DNA from: Brevundimonas sp. 357
GTDB lineage: Bacteria > Pseudomonadota > Alphaproteobacteria > Caulobacterales > Caulobacteraceae
Length of the DNA: 64,000 nucleotides
Direction: 5' to 3'
NCBI RefSeq assembly: GCF_003938605.1
Contig: NZ_RHWX01000001.1
Span: forward strand, 62,001-126,000
Position 1 is the first letter of the stretch. Each line of letters begins with the position of its first letter. The notes under the pieces were generated by a model. The model worked only from the letters and a program-made list of their open reading frames with translations, had not been told where the DNA came from and ran no database searches. The position numbers and the translations under genes were made by a program. This document shows, piece by piece, positions 28,966 to 36,514 of the stretch.

Positions 28966-31074
28966 TTACTTGGCCAGATGCTTATCCAGCCAGCCGAACA
29001 CCTCATTGTGCCATTGCAGGCTGTTGGCCGGCTTCAGCACCCAGTGGTTCTCGTCCGGGAAGAAGACGAAGCGGCTCTCGATCCCGCGCCGTTGCAGGGC
29101 GGTGAAGGTCGACAGGGCCTGAGACGTCGGGATGCGGAAGTCGAGGTCGCCCTGGACCACCAGCATCGGGTCGCGCCAGTTCTGCACGTGGTTGGCCGGG
29201 TTGAACTTCTGATAGCCCTCCGGGTTTTCCCACGGCGTGCCGCCGTATTCCCACTCGGTGAACCACAGCTCCTCAGTGCCGTAGCCCATGCCGAAGGTGT
29301 CGAAGACGCCGTCGTGGTTGACCAGGCATTTGAACTCGCCCGGCCAGTTGCCGGCGATCCAGTTGATCATATAACCGCCGTAGGAGGCGCCCAGGGCGCA
29401 GGCGTTGTCACCGTCCAGGAAGCCGTACTTCGATTGGGCGAAAGCCCAGCCCTTCTGCAGGTCTTCCAGCGGGCGGTCGCCCCAGTGCTGGCTGATGGCG
29501 TCGGTGAATTCCTGGCCGTAGCCGGTCGAGCCGTGGAAATCGATCATCACCACCGCATAGCCCGCGCCCGCATAGGTCTCGGGGTTCCAGCGGTAGGACC
29601 AGCCGTTGCCGAACGAGCCCTGCGGCCCGCCGTGGATCAGGAAGGCGACCGGATACTTCTGGCCCTCGACGTAGTTGGCGGGCTTGATGACGTAGCCGTG
29701 GACCGTCTCGTCGTTCCAGCCGGGGAAGCTGAACTGCTCGGCCTCGCCGAAGGCCTTGGTCGCCAGCTGCGGGTTCACGTTCGTCAGGCGGCGCGGCATT
29801 TCGCGGCCGCGATAGGTCTTGAAGAACAGGTCGCTGGGCGAGGTCAGGGTGTCGACCGCCATGACGAAGCCCGAGGGCGTCTGCTGGAAGGCGCCGACGT
29901 GGCCCTCGCCTGTCAGCGGCGTCACCACCCCGTTGCGCGCGTCGATGGCGAACAGGCGGGTCTGACCGACGTCGCCCGCCGTCGTATAGAGGGTGTTCCC
30001 GTCCTTCGACCATTGCAGCGTATCGGCCGAACGGTCCCAGTTGGCCGCGATCTGGCGCGTCTGGCCGGTAGCGACGTCGCGCAGGAAGATCGAATATTTG
30101 TCGGCCTCGAAGCCCGGACGAGCCATGGCGCGGTAGGCCAGGGTCTGACCGTCGGGCGAGAAGACCGGGCCGGTGTCCCAGGCCGGGTTGGCCTCAGTCA
30201 GATTGGTCAGTTGGCCCGGCGCCGAGACGGCGACGCTGTAGAGGTCGAAGTTCGTGCTCCACGGCTCGCTGTTCCCGGCCTTGCGCGCCGAGAAGACCAG
30301 CGACTGCCCGTCAGGGGCGAAGGTGAACTCGCTCTCGTCGCCGAACGGCTTGGAGGGGGTGTCGCCGTCGAAGCCTTTCGTGACCCAGACCGGCTCGCCG
30401 CCCGCCTTGCCGTCGGCGCCGATCGACTGGACGAAGAGGTGGTTCTGGGTGTGGTCGTTCCACGTATCCCAGTGACGCACGAACATGCGGTCATAGACCT
30501 GGCCGGTCGACTTGCGCTCGGCCTCGGTCTTGCCGCGCGCGACCGAGGCGTTCAGATCCGCCGCATCCGGGTAGACGGCCAGGGACACGGCCACGGCATC
30601 GCCCGCGCCATTGATGCGATAGGCGTTGACGTCGGTCGGCAGGGCCGTGACCTGCGTCGCCGTCGCGCCCTTGTCGGCCGAGACCCAGACCTGGCTGGAG
30701 CCCGAACGGCTCGACAGGAAATACAGCTTGCCGTCGGCGCCCCAGCGGGCGGTGTTGGCGCCGCCTTCGGAGATGGCCAGCTTCTGCGGCTGACCCTCGC
30801 CCTTCAGGCCCAGGATGTAGAGGGCGCTGGAGCGCTTGTTGGCCGCCACGTCCGTCTGGGTCAGGGCATAGACCACCCACTCGCCGTCCGGCGACACCTG
30901 GGGATCGCCCAGCCGGTTGGCCGAGATCATGTCCTGATAGGTGAAGGCCGTACGGGCCTGGGCCGTCGCCGCGGCCGGAACGGCGGGCGCCCCCTCGGCC
31001 AGGGCCGGCAGGGCCGTGGCGGTCAGCAGGGCGGCGGCGCTGAGGCCGGGCAGGAGATGGGGCAGGCGGCGCAT
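28966..31074 (-). CDS. S9-family prolyl oligopeptidase-type peptidase (copy 1)
   Basis: This encodes 702 residues: a signal peptide (LPGLSAAALLTATALPALAEG), then a beta-propeller-like region (about 45-430) with repeated 'SPDG' blades, then the alpha/beta-hydrolase catalytic domain with GASYGGYM (Ser near 562), Asp in 'VVQGDLDFRIP' and His in 'DENHWVLKP'. It resembles the dipeptidyl aminopeptidase/acylaminoacyl peptidase group (S9C), here exported to the periplasm for peptide use. AGGAG precedes the start. It lies directly after a paralogue of exactly the same length, indicating tandem duplication. Confidence 0.93.
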   Translation of the reverse strand: MRRLPHLLPGLSAAALLTATALPALAEGAPAVPAAATAQARTAFTYQDMISANRLGDPQVSPDGEWVVYALTQTDVAANKRSSALYILGLKGEGQPQKLAISEGGANTARWGADGKLYFLSSRSGSSQVWVSADKGATATQVTALPTDVNAYRINGAGDAVAVSLAVYPDAADLNASVARGKTEAERKSTGQVYDRMFVRHWDTWNDHTQNHLFVQSIGADGKAGGEPVWVTKGFDGDTPSKPFGDESEFTFAPDGQSLVFSARKAGNSEPWSTNFDLYSVAVSAPGQLTNLTEANPAWDTGPVFSPDGQTLAYRAMARPGFEADKYSIFLRDVATGQTRQIAANWDRSADTLQWSKDGNTLYTTAGDVGQTRLFAIDARNGVVTPLTGEGHVGAFQQTPSGFVMAVDTLTSPSDLFFKTYRGREMPRRLTNVNPQLATKAFGEAEQFSFPGWNDETVHGYVIKPANYVEGQKYPVAFLIHGGPQGSFGNGWSYRWNPETYAGAGYAVVMIDFHGSTGYGQEFTDAISQHWGDRPLEDLQKGWAFAQSKYGFLDGDNACALGASYGGYMINWIAGNWPGEFKCLVNHDGVFDTFGMGYGTEELWFTEWEYGGTPWENPEGYQKFNPANHVQNWRDPMLVVQGDLDFRIPTSQALSTFTALQRRGIESRFVFFPDENHWVLKPANSLQWHNEVFGWLDKHLAK

Positions 31075-31150
31075 TCAGGCGCTCCTCATGCGGATGTGAA
31101 GTCTGGCCGAAGGCCTAACACCGCCGCGCGCCGCCCGCAAAGCCTCCTGT

Positions 31151-33259
31151 CTAAGGGGCCGTTTGCTGACCTTCCTTCGTCCAGTCGGCCGTCCAGTCCA
31201 GAATCTCCTGCTGCCACTCGACCCAGGTCTGCGGCTTCAGCACCCAGTGGTTCTCGTCCGGCACATGGACGAAACGGCTGGGGATGTTCAGCCGTTGCAG
31301 GGCCGAGAAGGTCGCCAGCCCCTGCTCCATCGGCACGCGGAAGTCCTTGGAGCCGTGCAGCACCAGCATCGGCTTCTTCCAGTCGCCCGCATAGGTCTCG
31401 GGATTGTGGGCGTCATAGACGGCCTTGCGGTCCCAGGTCGCGCCGCCGAACTCATGGATAAAGGTCGAGATGTCCATGGCGTTCATCAACTGCGGCACGT
31501 CGAACACCCCCGCGTGGTTGACCAGGCAGCGCCACGGCTCGTTCCACTGGCCCGCGATCATATTGACCATATAGCCGCCGTAGGAGGCGCCCAGCGCGCA
31601 GGCCCGCTGGCCGTCGATCCACGGATTGGCCGACAGCGCCGCCTGCCAGCCCTTGCGCAGATCTTCCAGCGGACGATCGCCCCAGTGATCGTTGATGGCG
31701 TCGGTGAAGGCCTGGCCGTAGCCCGGCGAGCCGTGGAAGTTGACCATCACCACCGCATAGCCCGCCGCCGTATAGACCTGGGGGTTCCAGCGGTAGGACC
31801 AGCTCTCGGTCCAGGGCGACTTGGGTCCGCCGTGGATCAGATAGACGGCCGGATATTTACGGCCCTCGACGAAGCCTGCGGGCTTGAACACCCAGCCGTG
31901 CGTCGTCTCGTCGTTCCAGCCGGGGAAGCGGATCTCCTCGGGGCGCGGCAGGTCGATGCGGGCCAGCAGTTCGGCGTTGTGCTGGGTCGCCTGGCGCGCA
32001 GCCTGGCCGTTCCGGACGATGAAGACCTGCGTCGGGGCGGTGAAGCTCTCATGGGCGTAGGCCAGCACGCCGCCGACCTCGTCGAAGTCGCCGACCGAGC
32101 CGATGTCGGTCAGGGCCTTCACCGCGCCGGTGCGGGCGTCGATCTCGAACAGGCGGTTCTGGCCCTCGTCGGCGGCCGTGACATAGAGCGCCCGGCCGTC
32201 CGAGCGCCAGGTCAGGCCGCTGGGACCGCGATCCCAATTGGTCAGGGCGCGGGCGTTCGCGCCGTTCGCATCGGCCACCATGACCACCGGCTGATCGCCG
32301 CCGACGTTCTCGCGCGGGGCCGCCAGCCAGGCCAGACGGCGTCCGTCGGGCGACAGGGCGGGCGCCCCGTCCGGTCCAGAATGGCCCTCGGTCAGATTGA
32401 CCGGCGCGCCGCCGTCCAGGCTCAGGCGATACAGGTCGCTGTCGTTGGTGAAGGCGGCGCGGTCCGCCTGCTTGCGCGCCGCATAGATGAAGGCGCGCCC
32501 GTCGCGCGCGATCGTCAGCCCGCCCTCGCCGACGCTGACATCGCCGTCCAGTCCGGCGGTCAGGTCGCGCGGCTGGCCCTCGGCGAAGCCCGAGCCGTTC
32601 AGCGGCTGCAGGAAGATGTGGCTCTGGCGGCCGTCGGCCCAGCGGTCGAACACCCGCAGCGGCATCCGGTCATAGACCTGCTGGTTCGACTTGGCCCGTT
32701 CGGCCAGGCGATCCTTGGTGCACTCCAGAGTCTCACAGTCCGTATAGACCGACACGCCCAGCACCAGGGCCTTGCCGTCCGGCGTGAAGCGGAAACCCGA
32801 CAGGGACACCGGCAAGGTCGTCACCTGAGCCGCCGCCATGCCCTCGCGGTCCGTCCGCCACACCTGGGTCGATCCCCCGCGCGGCGACAGAAAGTAGATC
32901 GACTGCCCGTCCGGCGCCCAGCGCGCGCCCGAGACGCCGCCCTCGGAGATCGGCAGGCGACGCGGCGCCGTCGCGCCGTCGACATCGACCATCCACAGGC
33001 CCGTCAGGTTGCGGTTGCCGTCCCAGTCGGTGCGCGTCACGGCGTAGATGACGCGGCGGCCGTCAGGCGAGACGCGCGGATCGCTGACCCGCTCCATCAT
33101 CGCCAGATCCTTCAGGCCGAGGCGGTCCGAGGCCTCGGCCTGAGCCGGCGCAACCGCCGCGGCCGGCGCTTCCTGGGCCAGAACCGGCGTCGCGGCCAAG
33201 CCGCCCGCCAGCAACAGCATCTGGACGGCCGCAGCCGTCATCCAGTGTGATCGGGTCAT
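31151..33259 (-). CDS. S9-family prolyl oligopeptidase-type peptidase (copy 2)
   Basis: This encodes 702 residues, the same length as its downstream neighbour. The start at 33259 (MTRSHWMTAAAVQMLLLAGG) gives a signal peptide ending near VLAQE and has GGGGGAG nine bases upstream; the frame is open far upstream but without homology. A beta-propeller region (about 50-430) is followed by the catalytic domain: GASYGGYM (Ser near 557), Asp in 'LHGSKDFRVP', His in 'DENHWVLKP'. The two copies share long stretches (for example around the catalytic serine) but differ enough in the propeller for distinct peptide preferences. Confidence 0.93.
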   Translation of the reverse strand: MTRSHWMTAAAVQMLLLAGGLAATPVLAQEAPAAAVAPAQAEASDRLGLKDLAMMERVSDPRVSPDGRRVIYAVTRTDWDGNRNLTGLWMVDVDGATAPRRLPISEGGVSGARWAPDGQSIYFLSPRGGSTQVWRTDREGMAAAQVTTLPVSLSGFRFTPDGKALVLGVSVYTDCETLECTKDRLAERAKSNQQVYDRMPLRVFDRWADGRQSHIFLQPLNGSGFAEGQPRDLTAGLDGDVSVGEGGLTIARDGRAFIYAARKQADRAAFTNDSDLYRLSLDGGAPVNLTEGHSGPDGAPALSPDGRRLAWLAAPRENVGGDQPVVMVADANGANARALTNWDRGPSGLTWRSDGRALYVTAADEGQNRLFEIDARTGAVKALTDIGSVGDFDEVGGVLAYAHESFTAPTQVFIVRNGQAARQATQHNAELLARIDLPRPEEIRFPGWNDETTHGWVFKPAGFVEGRKYPAVYLIHGGPKSPWTESWSYRWNPQVYTAAGYAVVMVNFHGSPGYGQAFTDAINDHWGDRPLEDLRKGWQAALSANPWIDGQRACALGASYGGYMVNMIAGQWNEPWRCLVNHAGVFDVPQLMNAMDISTFIHEFGGATWDRKAVYDAHNPETYAGDWKKPMLVLHGSKDFRVPMEQGLATFSALQRLNIPSRFVHVPDENHWVLKPQTWVEWQQEILDWTADWTKEGQQTAP

Positions 33260-33370
33260 TACGCTACACTCCCCCAAAGAATGGTCAGGTTTCCTGCATA
33301 GGCGGCGATCCGGTCCTAGCCAAGCTGGATGGCGCTTGCCCGACGCCGCCGCCTCGGCGACAAGCAGGCG

Positions 33371-34207
33371 ATGAGTCCGGCTCCGCACATTGTCGACGTC
33401 CTGATCGCCGAGCGCGCGCCCCGCCTGACGGGATCGGCCGCCTGGCCTCTGGCGCGGCCCGCCCTCTACGGCCTGCTCGACTACGCCAAGGCGCGGCGCA
33501 TGGCCGACGCCATCGGCCCGATGGGCGGTCGCCAGGCGCTGGACTACGTCTCCGACCTGCTGGAGCTGACGGTGCGGACGGCGCATCTGGATCGCCTGCC
33601 CGCCTCGGGCCGCTGTCTGGTGGTGTGCAACCATCCGACCGGCATCGCCGACGGCCTGGCCGTGCATGACGCCCTGCGCACGGTGCGAAACGACCTGATC
33701 TATTTCGCCAACGCCGATGCGCTGCGCGTCTCGCCGCGCCTGTCGGAGACCGTCGTCCCCGTCGAATGGGTCACGGCCAAGCGCACGCGCGAAAAGACCC
33801 GCGCCACCCTCCAGGCCGCGAAAGAGGCGTTCGAGGCCGAACGCTGCGTCGTCATGTTCCCGGCCGGACGCCTGGCCCGCGTCGGCCCGGACGGTCTGCT
33901 GACCGACCCCGAATGGGCCGCCACCGCCGCTTCGCTGGCCCGCAAGTACGAGGCGCCGGTGATCCCGATCCACGTCTCCGGCCCTAGCAGCCGCCTGTTC
34001 CACCTGTTCGACAAGGTGTCGCAGGAGCTGCGCGACATCACCCTCTTCCACGAACTGCTGAACAAAAAGGGCCGCGCCTTCGACCTGATCGTCGGTCGCC
34101 CCATCCCGCCGCTGGCCCTGGACGTCGACGCCCAGGCCGCCACTCTGAAACTGAAAACCTTCGTCGAGCGGACCCTGGCCGCCGATCCGGACGCGACCTT
34201 CGCCTGA
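33371..34207 (+). CDS. Lysophospholipid acyltransferase-like protein (PlsC superfamily)
   Basis: This encodes 278 residues. The acyltransferase block I reads 'VVCNHPTGIADG', with His and Asp in the H-x5-D spacing used by the ornithine-lipid/haemolysin-type branch of the PlsC superfamily; the later block 'VVMFPAGRLARVGPDG' is the FP-x-G motif. It transfers acyl groups to a lyso-lipid at the inner membrane, but no long membrane helix is obvious. The start at 33371 (AGCAGG upstream) is preferred; ATG 33329 is possible. It is divergent from the S9 genes and leads towards tsaE. The exact lipid substrate is unknown. Confidence 0.83.
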   Translation: MSPAPHIVDVLIAERAPRLTGSAAWPLARPALYGLLDYAKARRMADAIGPMGGRQALDYVSDLLELTVRTAHLDRLPASGRCLVVCNHPTGIADGLAVHDALRTVRNDLIYFANADALRVSPRLSETVVPVEWVTAKRTREKTRATLQAAKEAFEAERCVVMFPAGRLARVGPDGLLTDPEWAATAASLARKYEAPVIPIHVSGPSSRLFHLFDKVSQELRDITLFHELLNKKGRAFDLIVGRPIPPLALDVDAQAATLKLKTFVERTLAADPDATFA

Positions 34208-34217
34208 TGCCCTCCGC

Positions 34218-34721
34218 ATGACGACTTTCGACCTTCCCGACGCCGACGCCACCACCCGCCTCGGCGAAGCCATCGCCCCCCTGCTGGCGCCGGGCGAATC
34301 CGTCCTGCTGTACGGCCCGCTGGGCATGGGCAAGTCGACGCTGGCGCGCGGCCTGATCCGCGCCCTGACGCGCCCTGACGAGGACGTGCCGTCGCCGACC
34401 TTCACCCTGGTCCAGTTCTATGAGAGCGACCCGCCCATCGCCCATTTCGACCTCTATCGCCTGACCCTTCCGGAGGAGGCCTTCGAGGTCGGGCTGGACG
34501 AGGCGCTGGACGAGGGGTGCGCCCTGATCGAATGGCCCGAACGGCTGGGCGACGATCCCGGCCGGATGCTCGGCCCCGACCGTCTGACGATCGAAATCTC
34601 GGAACCCGCCCCTCAAGCAGCCGCCCTCCGCGAGGGCGGCGATAGGGGCCTCTCTGGAAGAGTTGCGACCGTTTCCGGCGCAGGTTCGTGGGAAGCCAAA
34701 CTGAAGGAACTCCATGTCTGA
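34218..34721 (+). CDS. tsaE: TsaE, ATPase of the tRNA t6A synthesis complex
   Basis: TsaE binds the TsaB-TsaD complex that makes N6-threonylcarbamoyladenosine at tRNA position 37. It encodes 167 residues: Walker A 'LYGPLGMGKSTLARGLIRAL' near residue 35-42, then 'VPSPTFTLVQFYE' and 'PIAHFDLYRL', and 'DEGCALIEWPERLG'. The C-terminal tail is longer than usual and contains an Ala/Gly/Arg-rich insert (about 132-150) encoded by a palindrome (34609-34648). After it the normal family ending resumes (GRVATVSGAGSWEAKL). The gene overlaps amgK by eight bases. Confidence 0.94.
   Translation: MTTFDLPDADATTRLGEAIAPLLAPGESVLLYGPLGMGKSTLARGLIRALTRPDEDVPSPTFTLVQFYESDPPIAHFDLYRLTLPEEAFEVGLDEALDEGCALIEWPERLGDDPGRMLGPDRLTIEISEPAPQAAALREGGDRGLSGRVATVSGAGSWEAKLKELHV
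34609..34648. repeat. Palindromic insert within the tsaE coding sequence
   Basis: GCCGCCCTC (34620-34628) and GAGGGCGGC (34632-34640) form a perfect 9-bp stem with a 3-nt loop. An outer CCCCT/AGGGG pair (34609-34613, 34644-34648) extends it. It lies in frame inside tsaE and encodes the unusual insert near residues 131-144. Confidence 0.6.
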
Positions 34722-35802
34722 CCGCGAAGCCCTCCGTCTCGACTTCCTGCGCTCGGCCGGTCTGGCCGAGGCCGTCCGCGCGCCCCTGCCCGGCGACGCC
34801 TCGACACGCCGATACGAGCGGCTGACCACGCCGTCCGGCGCCTCCCTGATGCTGATGGATCAGGCCCCCGCCGCCGAAAGCCGGCCCTGCGATCCGTTGT
34901 GGACGCCGGAACAGCGCCACGCCCACGGCTGGAACGCCGTCGCCCGCCTGTCCGCCGGTCGCATCGAAGCCTTCGCCGCCGTCGCCGCCCATCTGACGTC
35001 GCTCGGCCTGTCCGCGCCCGAAATCGTCGCCGTCGACGCTCCTAACGGTCTGGCCGTGATCGAGGATTTCGGCGACGCCCTGTTCGCCCGCGTCATCGAG
35101 GACGGCGCCGATCCCGCTCCCCTCTATCGCGCCGCCGTCGAGGCTCTGGCCGTCCTGCACGCCGCCCCGACGCCCGATGTCCTGACCGGCCCGGCCGGCG
35201 ACTGGCCCCTGCTGACCTATGACCAGACGGCGCTGCAAGGCGGCGCCGACCTGTTCGTCGAATGGCTGCCCAAACTGATCCCCGCCCTCAGTTTCGACGA
35301 GGCCGCCGTCGCCGAATGGCGCGCGGCCTGGGCGCCGATCACGGCGATGGGCGAGGCGGGCGCGACCGTCATGGCGCACCGCGACTATCACGCCGAGAAT
35401 CTGATCCGGCTGGACGGCAGAACCGGCGCCGCCTCGGTCGGGATGATCGACTTCCAGGACGCGGTGAAGGCCCACCCGTCGTGGGATCTGCACTCCCTGC
35501 TGCAGGACGCCCGCCGCGACGTAGCGCCCGAGCTGGAGGCGTTCGCCCTCGACCACTATTTCGCCCTGCGCCCCGAGACAGACCGCGAGGCCTTCATGGC
35601 CGCCTACGCCGGCCTGGCCGCCCTGAACGAGGCGCGCATTCTCGGGATCTTCGCCCGCCTGATCGCCCGCGACGGCAAGCCCCGCTACGCCGCCTTCATG
35701 CCGCGCATGTGGGCGCACCTGAACGCCAATCTGAAGGCGCCGGGCCTCGAAGCCGTCGCCGCCTGGATGGATCGCCACGTGCCGGAGGACGTGCGTCGAT
35801 GA
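34714..35802 (+). CDS. amgK: AmgK-type N-acetylmuramate/N-acetylglucosamine 1-kinase
   Basis: This aminoglycoside-phosphotransferase-fold kinase has 362 residues. 'LPGDASTRRYERLT' near residue 25 is the family N-terminal motif; the Brenner catalytic loop is 'MAHRDYHAENL' near 223, and the metal-binding Asp is in 'GMIDFQDAVKAHPSWDLHSLL'. AmgK phosphorylates cell-wall sugars at C1, and MurU then makes the UDP-sugar, a recycling route that bypasses de novo MurA-dependent synthesis and is known from Pseudomonas and Caulobacter. The assignment rests on the fusion-like pairing with murU (ATGA overlap) as much as on motifs. Confidence 0.88.
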   Translation: MSDREALRLDFLRSAGLAEAVRAPLPGDASTRRYERLTTPSGASLMLMDQAPAAESRPCDPLWTPEQRHAHGWNAVARLSAGRIEAFAAVAAHLTSLGLSAPEIVAVDAPNGLAVIEDFGDALFARVIEDGADPAPLYRAAVEALAVLHAAPTPDVLTGPAGDWPLLTYDQTALQGGADLFVEWLPKLIPALSFDEAAVAEWRAAWAPITAMGEAGATVMAHRDYHAENLIRLDGRTGAASVGMIDFQDAVKAHPSWDLHSLLQDARRDVAPELEAFALDHYFALRPETDREAFMAAYAGLAALNEARILGIFARLIARDGKPRYAAFMPRMWAHLNANLKAPGLEAVAAWMDRHVPEDVRR

Positions 35803-36512
35803 CGTCTCCCACAACCGCCATGGTTCTCGCCGCCGGGCTCGGCACGCGGATGCGCCCCCTCACGAACGACCGGCCCAAGGCGCTGGTCGAGGTCGACGGC
35901 AAGGCGCTCATCGACCATGTGCTCGACCGGCTGGCCGAGGCGGGCGTGACCGACGCCGTGGTCAATGTCCACTGGTTCGCCGACCGGCTGGAAAGCCATC
36001 TGGCCGCCCGCCCCCGCCCGGGCATCCGCATCTCCGACGAGCGCGCCGAACTGCTGGAGACCGGCGGCGGGCTGAAGAAGGCCCGTCCCCTGCTAGGCGA
36101 TGCTCCCGTCTTCGTCGCCAATATCGACAGCGTCTGGATCGACCGAGGCGACGCCTTGGGCGACCTCATCCGCCTGTGGGATCCCGCGCGCATGGACGCC
36201 GCCCTGCTGCTGGCCCGGCGCGAAGGCTCCATCGGCTTCGAGGGCGGCGGCGACTTCTTCCTCGCCGACGACGGCGCCCTGACCTTCCGGGGCGAGGCCG
36301 CCAGCGCCCCCTACGCCTATATGGGCGTCCACATCACCCGGCCCGATTACGCCGACCACGGGCCCGACGGCCCCTTCTCGCTCAGTCCCCTGTGGCGCGC
36401 CTCGGCCGCCGAGGGGCGCCTGTTCGGCTGCGTGCTGGACGGCGACTGGATGCACGTCGGCGACCCGCAGGCGCGCGACGAGGCCGAGGCGCGGCTGAAG
36501 GCGGAGGCCTGA
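35799..36512 (+). CDS. murU: MurU-type N-acetylmuramate-1-phosphate uridylyltransferase
   Basis: This nucleotidyltransferase of 237 residues opens 'AMVLAAGLGTRMRPLTNDRPKALVEVDGKAL', the G-x-G-T-R-M nucleotide loop and the PKAL lysine of the sugar-1-phosphate transferase family, with a catalytic Asp in 'VFVANIDSVW' near 105. The start at 35799 overlaps the amgK stop. It transfers UMP from UTP to the sugar phosphate made by AmgK, completing cell-wall recycling. A mannose-1-phosphate guanylyltransferase-like role is the alternative on motifs alone. Confidence 0.88.
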   Translation: MTSPTTAMVLAAGLGTRMRPLTNDRPKALVEVDGKALIDHVLDRLAEAGVTDAVVNVHWFADRLESHLAARPRPGIRISDERAELLETGGGLKKARPLLGDAPVFVANIDSVWIDRGDALGDLIRLWDPARMDAALLLARREGSIGFEGGGDFFLADDGALTFRGEAASAPYAYMGVHITRPDYADHGPDGPFSLSPLWRASAAEGRLFGCVLDGDWMHVGDPQARDEAEARLKAEA

Positions 36513-36514
36513 TC

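Noticed and set aside
33260..34405. Long N-terminal extension of the second S9 peptidase
   Set aside because: The extra 382 codons are antisense to the acyltransferase and tsaE genes and precede a clear signal peptide and Shine-Dalgarno at 33259.
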